Virus record (IMG/VR): IMGVR_UViG_3300047552_000145
Location: 1-64,000 of that record
DNA: 64,000 nt
Source: a virus
Reading direction: 5' to 3' (one strand)
This document shows, piece after piece, positions 1 to 6,205 of the stretch; the stretch's first letter is position 1, and every line of letters begins with the position of its first letter. Under the pieces are notes generated by a model that was given only the letters and a program-made list of their open reading frames with translations, did not search any database and had not been told where the DNA came from. The position numbers and the translations under genes were made by a program.

Positions 1-123
1 CAGTACAACTACTCCCTGAAAGTGACCCAATGCACCAAGTATCAGTCCGTCCCAGCTACCTGCAAGAAGGTTGAGCGCCATGGTCCGATCTTTGACACCT
101 TTGTAAACACTGAGTGTAATTAA
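1..123 (+). CDS. C-terminal end of an unidentified protein (partial)
   Basis: Frame 1 is open from the window edge to a TAA at 121-123 and gives 40 residues ending in VNTECN, with three cysteines in the visible part. The start lies upstream of the window. No family is recognised from this tail. It is read in the same direction as the small genes that follow and is separated from them by a promoter. Confidence 0.55.
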   Translation, partial: QYNYSLKVTQCTKYQSVPATCKKVERHGPIFDTFVNTECN

Positions 124-142
124 CCCTCAATCCCATAGGGGC

Positions 143-171
143 TTTACTTTAATTACAAGAACCCTTATAAT
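143..171 (+). promoter_or_regulatory. sigma70-type early promoter
   Basis: TTTACT (143-148), a 17-base spacer and TATAAT (166-171). The spacer begins with the TTAATTACAA stretch shared with the promoter at 394. It lies just upstream of the small gene at 197. Confidence 0.8.
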
Positions 172-196
172 TACTGTATTGATTAGGAGAAAACAA

Positions 197-397
197 ATGG
201 CTGCAAAGATGACTTACTCGGATGTCCGTACCCTGCAAGACTCTATCCCAAAGAGTGGTATGCAAGGTCACTATGTACTGGGTGCTTATGAAGTGATGTT
301 CGCCGACCTCGTGGCTGACCTTCCCAAGCATAAGCAAGTAGAGTATCGCTCTGCTATGGAACGACTCGCCGAACGTGCCCGTCAAATTAACCCTTGA
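197..397 (+). CDS. small conserved-type phage protein, function unknown
   Basis: This 66-residue protein starts at ATG 197, chosen because AGGAGA sits 7-12 bases upstream; a longer in-frame start at 179 lacks a ribosome site. It is hydrophilic, mixed charge and probably helical, with no cysteine or membrane segment. It is the first gene behind the promoter at 143 and its end overlaps the next promoter. No function can be assigned; it is probably an early host-takeover or accessory protein. Confidence 0.65.
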   Translation: MAAKMTYSDVRTLQDSIPKSGMQGHYVLGAYEVMFADLVADLPKHKQVEYRSAMERLAERARQINP

Positions 398-422
398 CTT
401 TAATTACAAATCCTGGTATAAT
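394..422 (+). promoter_or_regulatory. sigma70-type early promoter
   Basis: TTGACT (394-399), 17-base spacer, TATAAT (417-422). The -35 box overlaps the stop codon of the preceding gene. It shares TTGACTTTAATT with the promoters at 5348 and 14521. Confidence 0.85.
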
Positions 423-445
423 AACTGTATAGATTGGAGAAAAGT

Positions 446-616
446 ATGCGTGGTTCTATCCGTGTTGGTGTTGGTTTCCTGTTGGCGTTCGGTGCAGTTG
501 GTGGTCTGGAGAACACTATGAACAGTGAAGTGATGGCGCTGGTGAGTCTGTGTGCCATTGCTGCTGCTGGTCTCGGACTTATGTACAGTGGCGTGAGTGC
601 TATGCGGGAAGTCTAA
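446..616 (+). CDS. small two-helix membrane protein
   Basis: The 56-residue product starts at ATG 446 with GGAGA just upstream; an in-frame TTG at 434 is less likely. It has two hydrophobic segments (about residues 6-20 and 31-50) joined by a short polar loop, so it should sit in the inner membrane as a hairpin. It is transcribed from the promoter at 394. No family is recognised. Confidence 0.65.
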   Translation: MRGSIRVGVGFLLAFGAVGGLENTMNSEVMALVSLCAIAAAGLGLMYSGVSAMREV

Positions 617-877
617 TTGCTCCGTGCGCCCTATGGGCGTGTCGGTATGGGAAGTCCCAAAAGTGGAGTATAATTGGGGGCGTCTCGGTATGCCCGTGGC
701 GGTATGCGCATCGGTAAAAATAGATTTCAGGGTCCCCTTTTTCGATACCCAAACACGACCTAAACTCCCCCCATCATATTATTCTCTCTCAACACAATCT
801 CAAAAATACTTGGCACTTTTCAAAGTGTTTTCTTTAAAAAATTTCCCGCAGAAAAAATTTCACGTAAAAGGTTCATC
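617..877 (+). other. non-coding leader region with short repeats
   Basis: This stretch holds no credible gene. It contains three copies of CGGTATG (643, 686, 700), a small GC hairpin (627-631 with 635-639) and an isolated TATAAT at 669-674 without a good -35 box. The bases before the next start are very A/T rich, with a direct repeat of AAAAAATTTC. It could be a regulatory leader, but no known riboswitch is recognised. Confidence 0.4.
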
Positions 878-1030
878 ATGCGTAACTTGGTTATTTCCCG
901 TATTACTGAAGTGCTATTAGAAGCACCCGATCTTCAAGACGAATTGGATATTTCCCCCGAGGAATTAAACAACTTATCCAACGAAGAACTCTTGGATTTG
1001 TTTGAAGAAATTTTCGGATTTGGGGGATAA
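878..1030 (+). CDS. small acidic protein, function unknown
   Basis: ATG 878 to TAA 1028-1030 encodes 50 residues, rich in Glu, Asp and Leu, strongly acidic and predicted helical (ELxxLSNEELLDLFEEI-like C-terminus). AAAAGG lies about 8 bases before the start. It heads a chain of closely packed small genes. Small acidic helical proteins in phages can act as inhibitors or DNA mimics, but nothing here demonstrates that. Confidence 0.6.
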   Translation: MRNLVISRITEVLLEAPDLQDELDISPEELNNLSNEELLDLFEEIFGFGG

Positions 1031-1031
1031 T

Positions 1032-1214
1032 ATGCTTTTACTCAATATGTTTATTTGTATACTCTGTGCCTATATGGCGGGAGCTTTGAAGTGTTCAATT
1101 GATATTGATAAGCTAGATAATTACCCTATTGCTTGGTACAGGTATGCTATGGTGGTTTGTAACCTATTGGCTTCTGTGTTCAATATGATTGTAGTTGTTG
1201 GAGCGACGAAATGA
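1032..1214 (+). CDS. small two-helix membrane protein
   Basis: Start ATG 1032 is one base after the previous stop; GGGGG upstream can serve as ribosome site. The 60-residue product has hydrophobic segments at about residues 1-17 and 38-57 separated by a polar loop with a single Cys. It overlaps the next gene by 4 bases (ATGA), so the two are probably translationally coupled. Function unknown. Confidence 0.6.
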   Translation: MLLLNMFICILCAYMAGALKCSIDIDKLDNYPIAWYRYAMVVCNLLASVFNMIVVVGATK

Positions 1215-1417
1215 ACCAACGAATTCGAGAACTTTATTTACAGGCTGTTGAATATTCAAACAGTCAAATGACATTTGGCGACACACGTGAGTTTTTTGCT
1301 GAAAAGTTCGCTCAGTTGCTTGTGCTGGATTGTGCCAGTGTCAATTATAATAGTCCATTTCAAGACGGTGAATTTCACGCAAGAGAAGTATTAGAACATT
1401 TCGGAGTTGAAGAATGA
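1211..1417 (+). CDS. small phage protein, EKFAQLLV...EHFGVEE family (copy 1)
   Basis: A 68-residue protein with the pattern FAEKFAQLLVLDCASV ... VLEHFGVEE. The gene at 1632 has the same pattern (KEKFAELIVRECARV ... AVEKHFGVKE), so the two are paralogs. Proteins of this pattern recur in T4-like phages, often in several copies, without a known function. It overlaps neighbours by ATGA at both ends, in one operon. Confidence 0.7.
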   Translation: MNQRIRELYLQAVEYSNSQMTFGDTREFFAEKFAQLLVLDCASVNYNSPFQDGEFHAREVLEHFGVEE

Positions 1418-1635
1418 TTCACTTTGATTTTATTGTGGAAGATGTTGACGCTGAAAATCTCATGTGGGCTATCCGTGAATCAGCATTGCGTAATGATGAA
1501 GCCATTATGGACTACGAGGCTCGAACAGACTTAACACAAGAACAGAAAGATTCGTATATTGACTGGCTTAAAGCCAATAAAGCATATATGTTGGGCTTGA
1601 TTGAAAAAATGACTAACACACGGGTAGAAGAATGA
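1414..1635 (+). CDS. small acidic phage protein, function unknown
   Basis: This 73-residue protein begins with a beta-like segment (MIHFDFIVEDVDAENLMWAI) followed by two probable helices with a DLTQEQKDSYIDWL motif. It lies between the two paralogs of the HFGV family and overlaps both by 4 bases, so it is part of the same translationally coupled chain. Similar small proteins with this start occur in T4-like phages; the role is not known. Confidence 0.65.
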   Translation: MIHFDFIVEDVDAENLMWAIRESALRNDEAIMDYEARTDLTQEQKDSYIDWLKANKAYMLGLIEKMTNTRVEE

Positions 1636-1844
1636 ATAACATATTCCATAAACTTGCCAATGACGCTTGGATAGATGTTCCTGAAGGTCAAGGGTACGGT
1701 GGTAAGATTTTCAGTAAAGAGAAGTTCGCCGAGTTGATTGTTCGAGAATGTGCTCGGGTTGCGTCTAATCAAGTAATGGATGTTGAAGGTAATGACTGGG
1801 GTGTTAGACACGCAGTAGAAAAACATTTCGGAGTTAAAGAATGA
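1632..1844 (+). CDS. small phage protein, EKFAELIV...HFGVKE family (copy 2)
   Basis: The 70-residue product is a paralog of the gene at 1211: both carry (E)KFA(E/Q)L(I/L)V followed by an EC or DC-A motif and end in HFGV(K/E)E. Its N-terminal half differs. ATGA overlaps on both sides place it in the same operon. No catalytic motif is visible, and function is unknown. Confidence 0.7.
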   Translation: MNNIFHKLANDAWIDVPEGQGYGGKIFSKEKFAELIVRECARVASNQVMDVEGNDWGVRHAVEKHFGVKE

Positions 1845-1984
1845 ATTATTTGTATTGGATTGGTTTATTGATGTATCTTGCAGCTGGAGCCATGCTTCAT
1901 GATGTACCGTTTTTAAGGTTTATCTCAGCCATGATTCTAGTTTCAGCTGGAACGATCTTTGCGATTCTGGGAAAAGCAGCATGA
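1841..1984 (+). CDS. very small membrane protein
   Basis: Reading from ATG 1841 gives 47 residues to TGA 1982-1984, almost entirely hydrophobic with two possible transmembrane helices (residues 2-18 and 25-44). The ATGA overlaps with both neighbours are the best support that this short frame is real. Function unknown. Confidence 0.55.
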   Translation: MNYLYWIGLLMYLAAGAMLHDVPFLRFISAMILVSAGTIFAILGKAA

Positions 1985-2121
1985 GTTATCGTAATTACTA
2001 TTGGAACAAGTTCAAAGAACAGTTTGAGCTTACTTGGAAGATTCTTTGGCACGGTGTCATTCGCAACGAGGGTCATCATAGCAAATGGGGTCGGGGTTGG
2101 TTCTACGGGAAGAAGAAATGA
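1981..2121 (+). CDS. very small Trp/Lys-rich protein
   Basis: ATG 1981 to TGA 2119-2121, 46 residues, basic and aromatic (six Trp; ends in WFYGKKK). It overlaps the previous and next genes by ATGA, fitting the packing of this operon. No family or function recognised. Confidence 0.5.
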   Translation: MSYRNYYWNKFKEQFELTWKILWHGVIRNEGHHSKWGRGWFYGKKK

Positions 2122-2333
2122 AAGATTCTACTATTGGCGGGATTATCCTTGGATATTTTCTAGCATTTATTTTAACGTTTGGGCATGCTTATCGTAGTAT
2201 TCCCGAAGTTGAGCAGCGAGAGTATGCAGGGCAGGTTTATACTGTACACAACGGAGTAGGTGTAAAAGCAACGGGAGCCTTCCTTTCTTCTATGTTTTGG
2301 CCACTGTACTGGTCTGTAAAGGTTTGGGAATGA
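2118..2333 (+). CDS. membrane-associated small protein
   Basis: Start chosen at ATG 2118 because it overlaps the preceding stop as ATGA; a frame extension to 2085 has no ribosome site. The 71-residue protein has an N-terminal hydrophobic helix (about residues 6-22), a polar middle with Tyr and Gly, and a second hydrophobic stretch near the C-terminus (FLSSMFWPLYWSV). Likely inner-membrane. Similar small proteins are common in T4-like phages; function unknown. Confidence 0.6.
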   Translation: MKDSTIGGIILGYFLAFILTFGHAYRSIPEVEQREYAGQVYTVHNGVGVKATGAFLSSMFWPLYWSVKVWE

Positions 2334-2515
2334 GTGAACGTTGTTTAGAGTGTGGCGCAAAAGCCACTTGGATGCGGTCTACGCAGTTTGCGGGAGACCA
2401 TCCTTATTGCGAAGAACACGCTAAGTTAGAGAAGGACTTTGGTGAGAATGATTCTTATGCTTTCTGGTATGAAATAAAAATTTCGGGTTCCCCAGAGACA
2501 GAGACAACAGAGTAA
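2330..2515 (+). CDS. small zinc-finger-like protein
   Basis: The 61-residue product starts at ATG 2330 (ATGA overlap). Residues 5-8 form CLEC and a CEEH pair follows near residue 27, giving a CxxC...CxxH arrangement typical of a small zinc ribbon. The C-terminal half is acidic. It is the last gene of the overlapped chain that begins at 1032. It may bind nucleic acid or a host protein, which is inference from the zinc motif alone. Confidence 0.65.
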   Translation: MSERCLECGAKATWMRSTQFAGDHPYCEEHAKLEKDFGENDSYAFWYEIKISGSPETETTE

Positions 2516-2521
2516 TTCCGC

Positions 2522-2550
2522 TTGCCTTGCAAGAACTTTTATAGTATAAT
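2522..2550 (+). promoter_or_regulatory. sigma70-type promoter, predicted +1 at the start codon
   Basis: TTGCCT (2522-2527), 17-base spacer, TATAAT (2545-2550). The ATG of the next gene begins at 2557, seven bases after the -10 box, where transcription would normally start, so the mRNA may be leaderless. Confidence 0.75.
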
Positions 2551-2556
2551 AGTGTT

Positions 2557-2715
2557 ATGACTGATAGCGAAATAGAACAATTTTATAATGAGCTGGTTGA
2601 GCACTATGGTGACAAGCTAGTTAATTTTGAACATTATCCTAGACAGTTCGCTAATCAGGTGAAACTGTATAGGTATTACAAGGAAAAACAAAATGAAAAT
2701 AGCAGTGTGCAGTGA
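2557..2715 (+). CDS. small protein on a possibly leaderless mRNA
   Basis: ATG 2557 to TGA 2713-2715 gives 52 residues, polar, with several Tyr and Gln. No ribosome site is present; the start coincides with the predicted +1 of the promoter at 2522. It overlaps the phosphoesterase gene by 23 bases in another frame and so may couple or modulate its translation. Function unknown. Confidence 0.5.
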   Translation: MTDSEIEQFYNELVEHYGDKLVNFEHYPRQFANQVKLYRYYKEKQNENSSVQ

Positions 2716-3619
2716 TGTCCATTTGGAGTTTGGTCCACTGACGTTGGAAAACCCAGGAGATGTAGAAGTTCTCATCTTGTCTGGTGATATTTTAGTTGAG
2801 CGTGACCTAGACATGTACGATCGCCGTCAGGTTGAACTTGGTTTCATGCGTTATCGCTCAGAAATGTTCCATACATTCTTTCAAGAGTGTTCAAAGGCAT
2901 TTCCCCACGTACTTTATGTTGCTGGTAACCATGAATCTTATCATGGGGATTTCGCTCATACCACTAATGAGTTAAAGCGCAAGCTGGCTTACCTTGAGAA
3001 CGTTCATGTTCTTGATAAAGAAGTGTTCAAGCTAGGTGATTACACATTCGTTGGTTCCACTTTATGGACTAACATGAACAACGAAGACCCGTTGACCATG
3101 TATCACATGAAGGATTACATGAACGACTTTAGAATCATCAAAAACTCCAATAACATGGTTGTTAGAAACGTTCCAATCTATGAGTATGATAGTATGGGCA
3201 ACGTTGCTCGTAACGAAGCTGGTCAACAAATCCAGATCGGTATGAAGAAAAAGGAAGAACCTGCTAGGTTCACCCCTGAAGACGCTGTTGAAGAAAACAA
3301 GAAGTGCTTTGAGTACATCAAATTTGTGGTTTCCGAGGCTAAAGATAACGAGAAAGTGATTGTTGTGGGTCACCACACCCCTTCTCATCAATCTTGCCAC
3401 CCTCGCTACAAAGATGATCAAATCATGAACGGTGGCTACCATAACAGCTACGAAGATTACATCATGGATCACCCGAAAATCGCTTTGTGGACTCATGGTC
3501 ACACTCATGAACGCTATGACTACATGATCGGAGACACTCGTATCGTGTGTAATCCACGTGGTTACGTTGGTCATGAGCAGATTTCTGTTGATTTTGAGTT
3601 GAAGGTTGTAGAAGTATGA
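2693..3619 (+). CDS. calcineurin-like metallophosphoesterase
   Basis: A 308-residue protein with the full set of metallophosphoesterase motifs: DVH near residue 8, GD at about 31-32, GNHE near residue 78, GHH at about 226, and GHTH at about 260. These bind two metal ions and hydrolyse phosphoester bonds. Members occur in T4-like phages, where the substrate (nucleotide, RNA 2',3'-cyclic phosphate or DNA) is mostly unproven. The GHH in place of the usual H-containing motif is intact for metal binding. It follows and overlaps the 52-residue gene and precedes nucleotide-metabolism genes, which suggests a role in nucleic-acid turnover. Confidence 0.9.
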   Translation: MKIAVCSDVHLEFGPLTLENPGDVEVLILSGDILVERDLDMYDRRQVELGFMRYRSEMFHTFFQECSKAFPHVLYVAGNHESYHGDFAHTTNELKRKLAYLENVHVLDKEVFKLGDYTFVGSTLWTNMNNEDPLTMYHMKDYMNDFRIIKNSNNMVVRNVPIYEYDSMGNVARNEAGQQIQIGMKKKEEPARFTPEDAVEENKKCFEYIKFVVSEAKDNEKVIVVGHHTPSHQSCHPRYKDDQIMNGGYHNSYEDYIMDHPKIALWTHGHTHERYDYMIGDTRIVCNPRGYVGHEQISVDFELKVVEV

Positions 3620-3774
3620 GTAATATGAAGTACAACCCCAACGAAAATTTGGAAAAAGAGCAAGAGGACGCTTTGGAGTTTTATATGAAAAAGTGTTCTC
3701 AGCTTGAAACTGAAAATAAAGAACTTAACGAGCGTCTTGCTCGTCTAATATGGAGCATGGAAGAACATGACTAA
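3616..3774 (+). CDS. small coiled-coil protein
   Basis: ATG 3616 to TAA 3772-3774, 52 residues, with a strongly heptad-like charged middle (QLETENKELNERLARL) that predicts a short coiled coil. It overlaps the phosphoesterase by ATGA and the next gene by 8 bases, so it is part of the operon. Function unknown. Confidence 0.6.
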   Translation: MSNMKYNPNENLEKEQEDALEFYMKKCSQLETENKELNERLARLIWSMEEHD

Positions 3775-3970
3775 ATTTACCCTTGTGTGTGATCATTCTA
3801 GTGATCTAGATACGCACGTTGTTACACACACATTTAATTCTGCGTATTTACCTGATGTTCTTTTAAACATTGAACAATTCCTCCGTGGAGCAGGTTATCA
3901 CTTTGAAGGTGTATTAACCATTGAAGAACCTCACTCCGAACATTATTACGATACTGAAAGAAACCGATGA
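3767..3970 (+). CDS. small conserved-type phage protein
   Basis: The 67-residue product starts MTKFTLVCDHSSD and has a predicted beta-beta-helix character (LPDVLLNIEQFLRGAGYHFEG). Proteins with this overall pattern are frequent near nucleotide-metabolism genes of T4-like phages. It overlaps its neighbours at both ends. No function is known to me. Confidence 0.6.
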   Translation: MTKFTLVCDHSSDLDTHVVTHTFNSAYLPDVLLNIEQFLRGAGYHFEGVLTIEEPHSEHYYDTERNR

Positions 3971-4338
3971 ATCCATTTAACGATGTAGAGAAATTCCTGA
4001 ACGCTGTTGGGCAAAACCCACCTCCGTTTGTTACTAACGAAAACCCTCAATCGCTCTTGTATAAAGAGTTGATTCGAGAGGAAATCAAAGAGTTCTGGGA
4101 AGCTGATGAAGCTAACGATGACGTTGAGCGTTTGGATGCTTGCTTTGATATGATTTGGGTTATCGTTGGATATGCTCGTTCACGTGGTTGGGATTTTGAC
4201 CTTGCATGGGAAGAAGGTGCTGACTCTAACCTTTCCAAGATTGATCCAGAAACTGGTTTGGTTCGCCGTCGCGAAGATGGTAAGATCTTGAAGCCAGAAG
4301 GCTGGAAACCACCTAACTTTGAGCAATTTGTAAAATGA
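3967..4338 (+). CDS. MazG-like / phosphoribosyl-ATP pyrophosphohydrolase-like NTP pyrophosphatase
   Basis: This 123-residue protein matches the all-alpha NTP pyrophosphohydrolase superfamily: EEIKEFWEAD at about residues 35-44 gives the ExxE-like metal pair and ERLDACFDMIW at about 55-65 supplies the following acidic pair. Length fits a single-domain MazG/PRA-PH-like enzyme. Such phage enzymes hydrolyse (d)NTPs to monophosphates or act on alarmone-like signals. The C-terminal GWKPPNF segment is common to phage members. It overlaps the HAD nucleotidase gene by 4 bases, suggesting joint nucleotide-pool control. Confidence 0.8.
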   Translation: MNPFNDVEKFLNAVGQNPPPFVTNENPQSLLYKELIREEIKEFWEADEANDDVERLDACFDMIWVIVGYARSRGWDFDLAWEEGADSNLSKIDPETGLVRRREDGKILKPEGWKPPNFEQFVK

Positions 4339-4832
4339 TTACCTTATACCTAGACATGGATGGTGTACTCGCCGACTTCAATAAAGAGTACACAAAATTT
4401 GACCCTGAAAAGGCTGACCGAAAGCGTTTCCGCGAGTCTGTTATTGAGCATCATATCTTCGAGAAGCTGGATTTCATGCCAGACGCTCAAGAATTGTTGA
4501 ATCATGTATCTAGACTCAATGGAGTTAATGTTCAGATCTTGACTTCCATGGGTACACATGAGCCGATTCAAGCTAACATGGCTCAAATGCAAAAGATGAA
4601 GTGGCTGGATGCTAAGAACATCCCTTACAAAGCTAATTTCGTTCACAATAAACAAGAGAAAGCCCGATTTGCTACTCCTCGATCTATTCTTATTGATGAT
4701 TCTGTTGGTTGTATTTCTCCCTTTATTGAGGCTGGTGGTCATGGTATTCTCCATGTTAACGCTTCTGATACTATTCGGATTCTTGATTCAACCCTTCTTC
4801 AATTAAGGGCTTTAGATGCTAGATCTTTTTAA
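4335..4832 (+). CDS. HAD-family 5'(3')-deoxyribonucleotidase-like phosphatase
   Basis: A 165-residue HAD hydrolase. Motif I DMDGVLADF (residues 7-15) carries the nucleophile and acid/base aspartates; motif II LTSMG (about 69-73); a lysine follows near 107; motif IV LIDDS (about 118-122). This pattern fits phage and bacterial 5'-nucleotidases (NT5C family) that dephosphorylate (d)NMPs. It lies directly after the MazG-like gene, so the two could act in series from NTP to nucleoside. Substrate is inferred from family only. Confidence 0.85.
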   Translation: MITLYLDMDGVLADFNKEYTKFDPEKADRKRFRESVIEHHIFEKLDFMPDAQELLNHVSRLNGVNVQILTSMGTHEPIQANMAQMQKMKWLDAKNIPYKANFVHNKQEKARFATPRSILIDDSVGCISPFIEAGGHGILHVNASDTIRILDSTLLQLRALDARSF

Positions 4833-5103
4833 ACCAACTTTCGATTGGATTCGCGATGACTTTACTTCCAACCCTTTCCGTTTTATTGTCGAGCTTCTTG
4901 CTTGGATTCTTAGTATTGGGTGCAGTCTCACTATGGCGATCACCGTCCCTAATCCGCCTCTTATTTACTTGTATCCTGTTTGGATTAGCGGTTGTGCTAT
5001 GTACGCTTGGGCTGCCTTTACTCGCAGATCATTTGGTATGCTTGCGAACTATGTCTTGCTAACTACAATTGATTTGATTGGTTTATTCAGAATGGTATTA
5101 TGA
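4816..5103 (+). CDS. conserved phage membrane protein, 3 transmembrane helices
   Basis: The 95-residue protein has hydrophobic helices at about residues 23-42, 47-66 and 75-93, and a short amphipathic N-terminus (LFKPTFDWIRDDF). The motif VPNPPLIYLYPVW is seen in related small membrane proteins of aquatic T4-like phages. It overlaps the nucleotidase by 17 bases. A transporter or host-membrane role is possible, but no substrate motif is visible. Confidence 0.7.
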   Translation: MLDLFKPTFDWIRDDFTSNPFRFIVELLAWILSIGCSLTMAITVPNPPLIYLYPVWISGCAMYAWAAFTRRSFGMLANYVLLTTIDLIGLFRMVL

Positions 5104-5351
5104 GTCAATTAACACAAAAACATATTAGTGTAACAGCACCAACACCAGTAGCACAAATGATTCCATTTGTTAAACCTGTATCATATGAGTTTCGAGTTGC
5201 CGAGTTTGTAGATGATGATGGTAAGGTTGAAAAGGTTAAGTTGCAAATGCAAGTTTGGGAACATGATGAATATGGTTCAGGTACTGTAAAAACCTATTGG
5301 CACGATGTACCACGTATTAAAATTGATAAAAATGGGTCAATAATCCCTTGA
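5100..5351 (+). CDS. small beta-rich protein, function unknown
   Basis: The 83-residue product has alternating hydrophobic/charged strands (YEFRVAEFVDDDGKVEKVKLQMQVWE) and ends at TGA 5349-5351, inside the -35 box of the next promoter. It overlaps the membrane protein by ATGA. No family recognised; predicted cytoplasmic. Confidence 0.6.
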   Translation: MSQLTQKHISVTAPTPVAQMIPFVKPVSYEFRVAEFVDDDGKVEKVKLQMQVWEHDEYGSGTVKTYWHDVPRIKIDKNGSIIP

Positions 5352-5376
5352 CTTTAATTCAGGATTAGGGTATAAT
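5348..5376 (+). promoter_or_regulatory. sigma70-type early promoter, predicted +1 at the start codon
   Basis: TTGACT (5348-5353), 17-base spacer, TATAAT (5371-5376), with GGG before the -10 box. ATG 5383 is exactly seven bases after the -10 box and there is no ribosome site, so the transcript is probably leaderless. Confidence 0.85.
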
Positions 5377-5382
5377 TATAGT

Positions 5383-5931
5383 ATGAATATCTTTTATGTA
5401 CACCCCGATCCTGTCGTCTGCGCTCAGCAGCACGTTGACAAACACGTGGTCAAAATGATTCTTGAATACGCTCAACTTCTGTCCACCGCTCATAGGTTTC
5501 TTGACGGTACAGAAGTTCAAGGTTTTTCTAATTCTGGTCGCAAAGCCAAACGTTGGCAACTCCCTGACGAACGTGATGAAGTTCTTTACAAAGCATCGCA
5601 CATCAATCACCCTTCTGCTAAGTGGTGTCGTCATTCCCTTGAGAATTACAAACACTTGTTCACGCTCTGGATTGAATTGATGCGCGAGTATCACTATCGC
5701 TATGGTAAGATTCATGCGTCAATGCGCCTTGCTAAACATCTCAAGAACGCACCAACTAATATTTCCAAAGAAGAAGGTTTCTCCGCTCCATGGCGTGCAA
5801 TGCCAGATGAATACAAAGTTGATCGCACTGAACCTGACTACACTGTTAAGTCATATCGTGCATATTATCTCGGCGCAAAAACTTCAATGTTAAAGTGGAA
5901 AAATCGCCCAACACCTGACTGGGTTCGCTAA
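5383..5931 (+). CDS. conserved T4-like phage protein with HxxKHVxKM motif
   Basis: A 182-residue protein beginning MNIFYVHPDPVVCAQQHVDKHVVKMILEYAQ, with later blocks HPSAKWCRHSLENYKHL and EYHYRYGKIH and a C-terminal YRAYYLGAK...W. These blocks are typical of a family widespread in T4-like phages. The His/Lys-rich N-terminus is reminiscent of pyrimidine-dimer glycosylase-type proteins, but I cannot confirm this. It is the first gene after the promoter at 5348 and is probably read from a leaderless mRNA. Confidence 0.75.
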   Translation: MNIFYVHPDPVVCAQQHVDKHVVKMILEYAQLLSTAHRFLDGTEVQGFSNSGRKAKRWQLPDERDEVLYKASHINHPSAKWCRHSLENYKHLFTLWIELMREYHYRYGKIHASMRLAKHLKNAPTNISKEEGFSAPWRAMPDEYKVDRTEPDYTVKSYRAYYLGAKTSMLKWKNRPTPDWVR

Positions 5932-5934
5932 ATA
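5928..5934 (+). promoter_or_regulatory. late-promoter-like box CTAAATA
   Basis: CTAAATA overlaps the stop codon of the preceding gene, 17 bases before ATG 5951. It resembles the T4-type late box TATAAATA and the other boxes in this window. Confidence 0.45.
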
Positions 5935-5950
5935 GGTTTAAGGAGTTATA

Positions 5951-6193
5951 ATGCCAACATATGATTTTAGAAATAAAGACACTGGCGAAGTGTTTGAGAA
6001 AATTATGAAAATTGCTGAGAAAGAGCAATATCTCATTGACAACCCCCACATCGAGCAAGCACTATTGAGCGCACCAGCGTTTACTGGTGATCACATCATC
6101 ATTAAAAAGGATTCAGGTTTTAAGGAGGTGTTACAGAAAATTAACGAACGAGTGCCAGGAGGCATGAAACAAAGCGGATCTTCTCAACTATAA
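5951..6193 (+). CDS. FmdB-like small regulatory protein lacking the zinc cysteines
   Basis: An 80-residue protein that begins MPTYDFRNKDTGEVFEKIM, the start typical of FmdB-type zinc-ribbon proteins in phages and bacteria. No cysteine is present anywhere, so zinc binding has been lost. AGGAG lies just before the start. The C-terminal PGGMKQSG segment is flexible. It precedes phoH. A regulatory role is suggested by the family name, not shown. Confidence 0.65.
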   Translation: MPTYDFRNKDTGEVFEKIMKIAEKEQYLIDNPHIEQALLSAPAFTGDHIIIKKDSGFKEVLQKINERVPGGMKQSGSSQL

Positions 6194-6205
6194 TAAGGGG
6201 TATGC

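Noticed and set aside
669-674. TATAAT as a further early promoter
   Set aside because: No -35 box lies at 16-18 bases upstream (TATGGG at the expected place).
597-920. 107-residue open frame across the non-coding leader
   Set aside because: It has no ribosome site, overlaps the gene at 878 in another frame, and its composition is not protein-like.
3062-3574. 170-residue open frame on the minus strand
   Set aside because: It lies wholly inside the metallophosphoesterase gene, has biased Val/His composition typical of an antisense frame, and no ribosome site.
5383-5931. Definite pyrimidine-dimer glycosylase assignment
   Set aside because: The His/Lys-rich N-terminus is only suggestive and the length and later blocks do not match T4 endonuclease V; left as conserved unknown.
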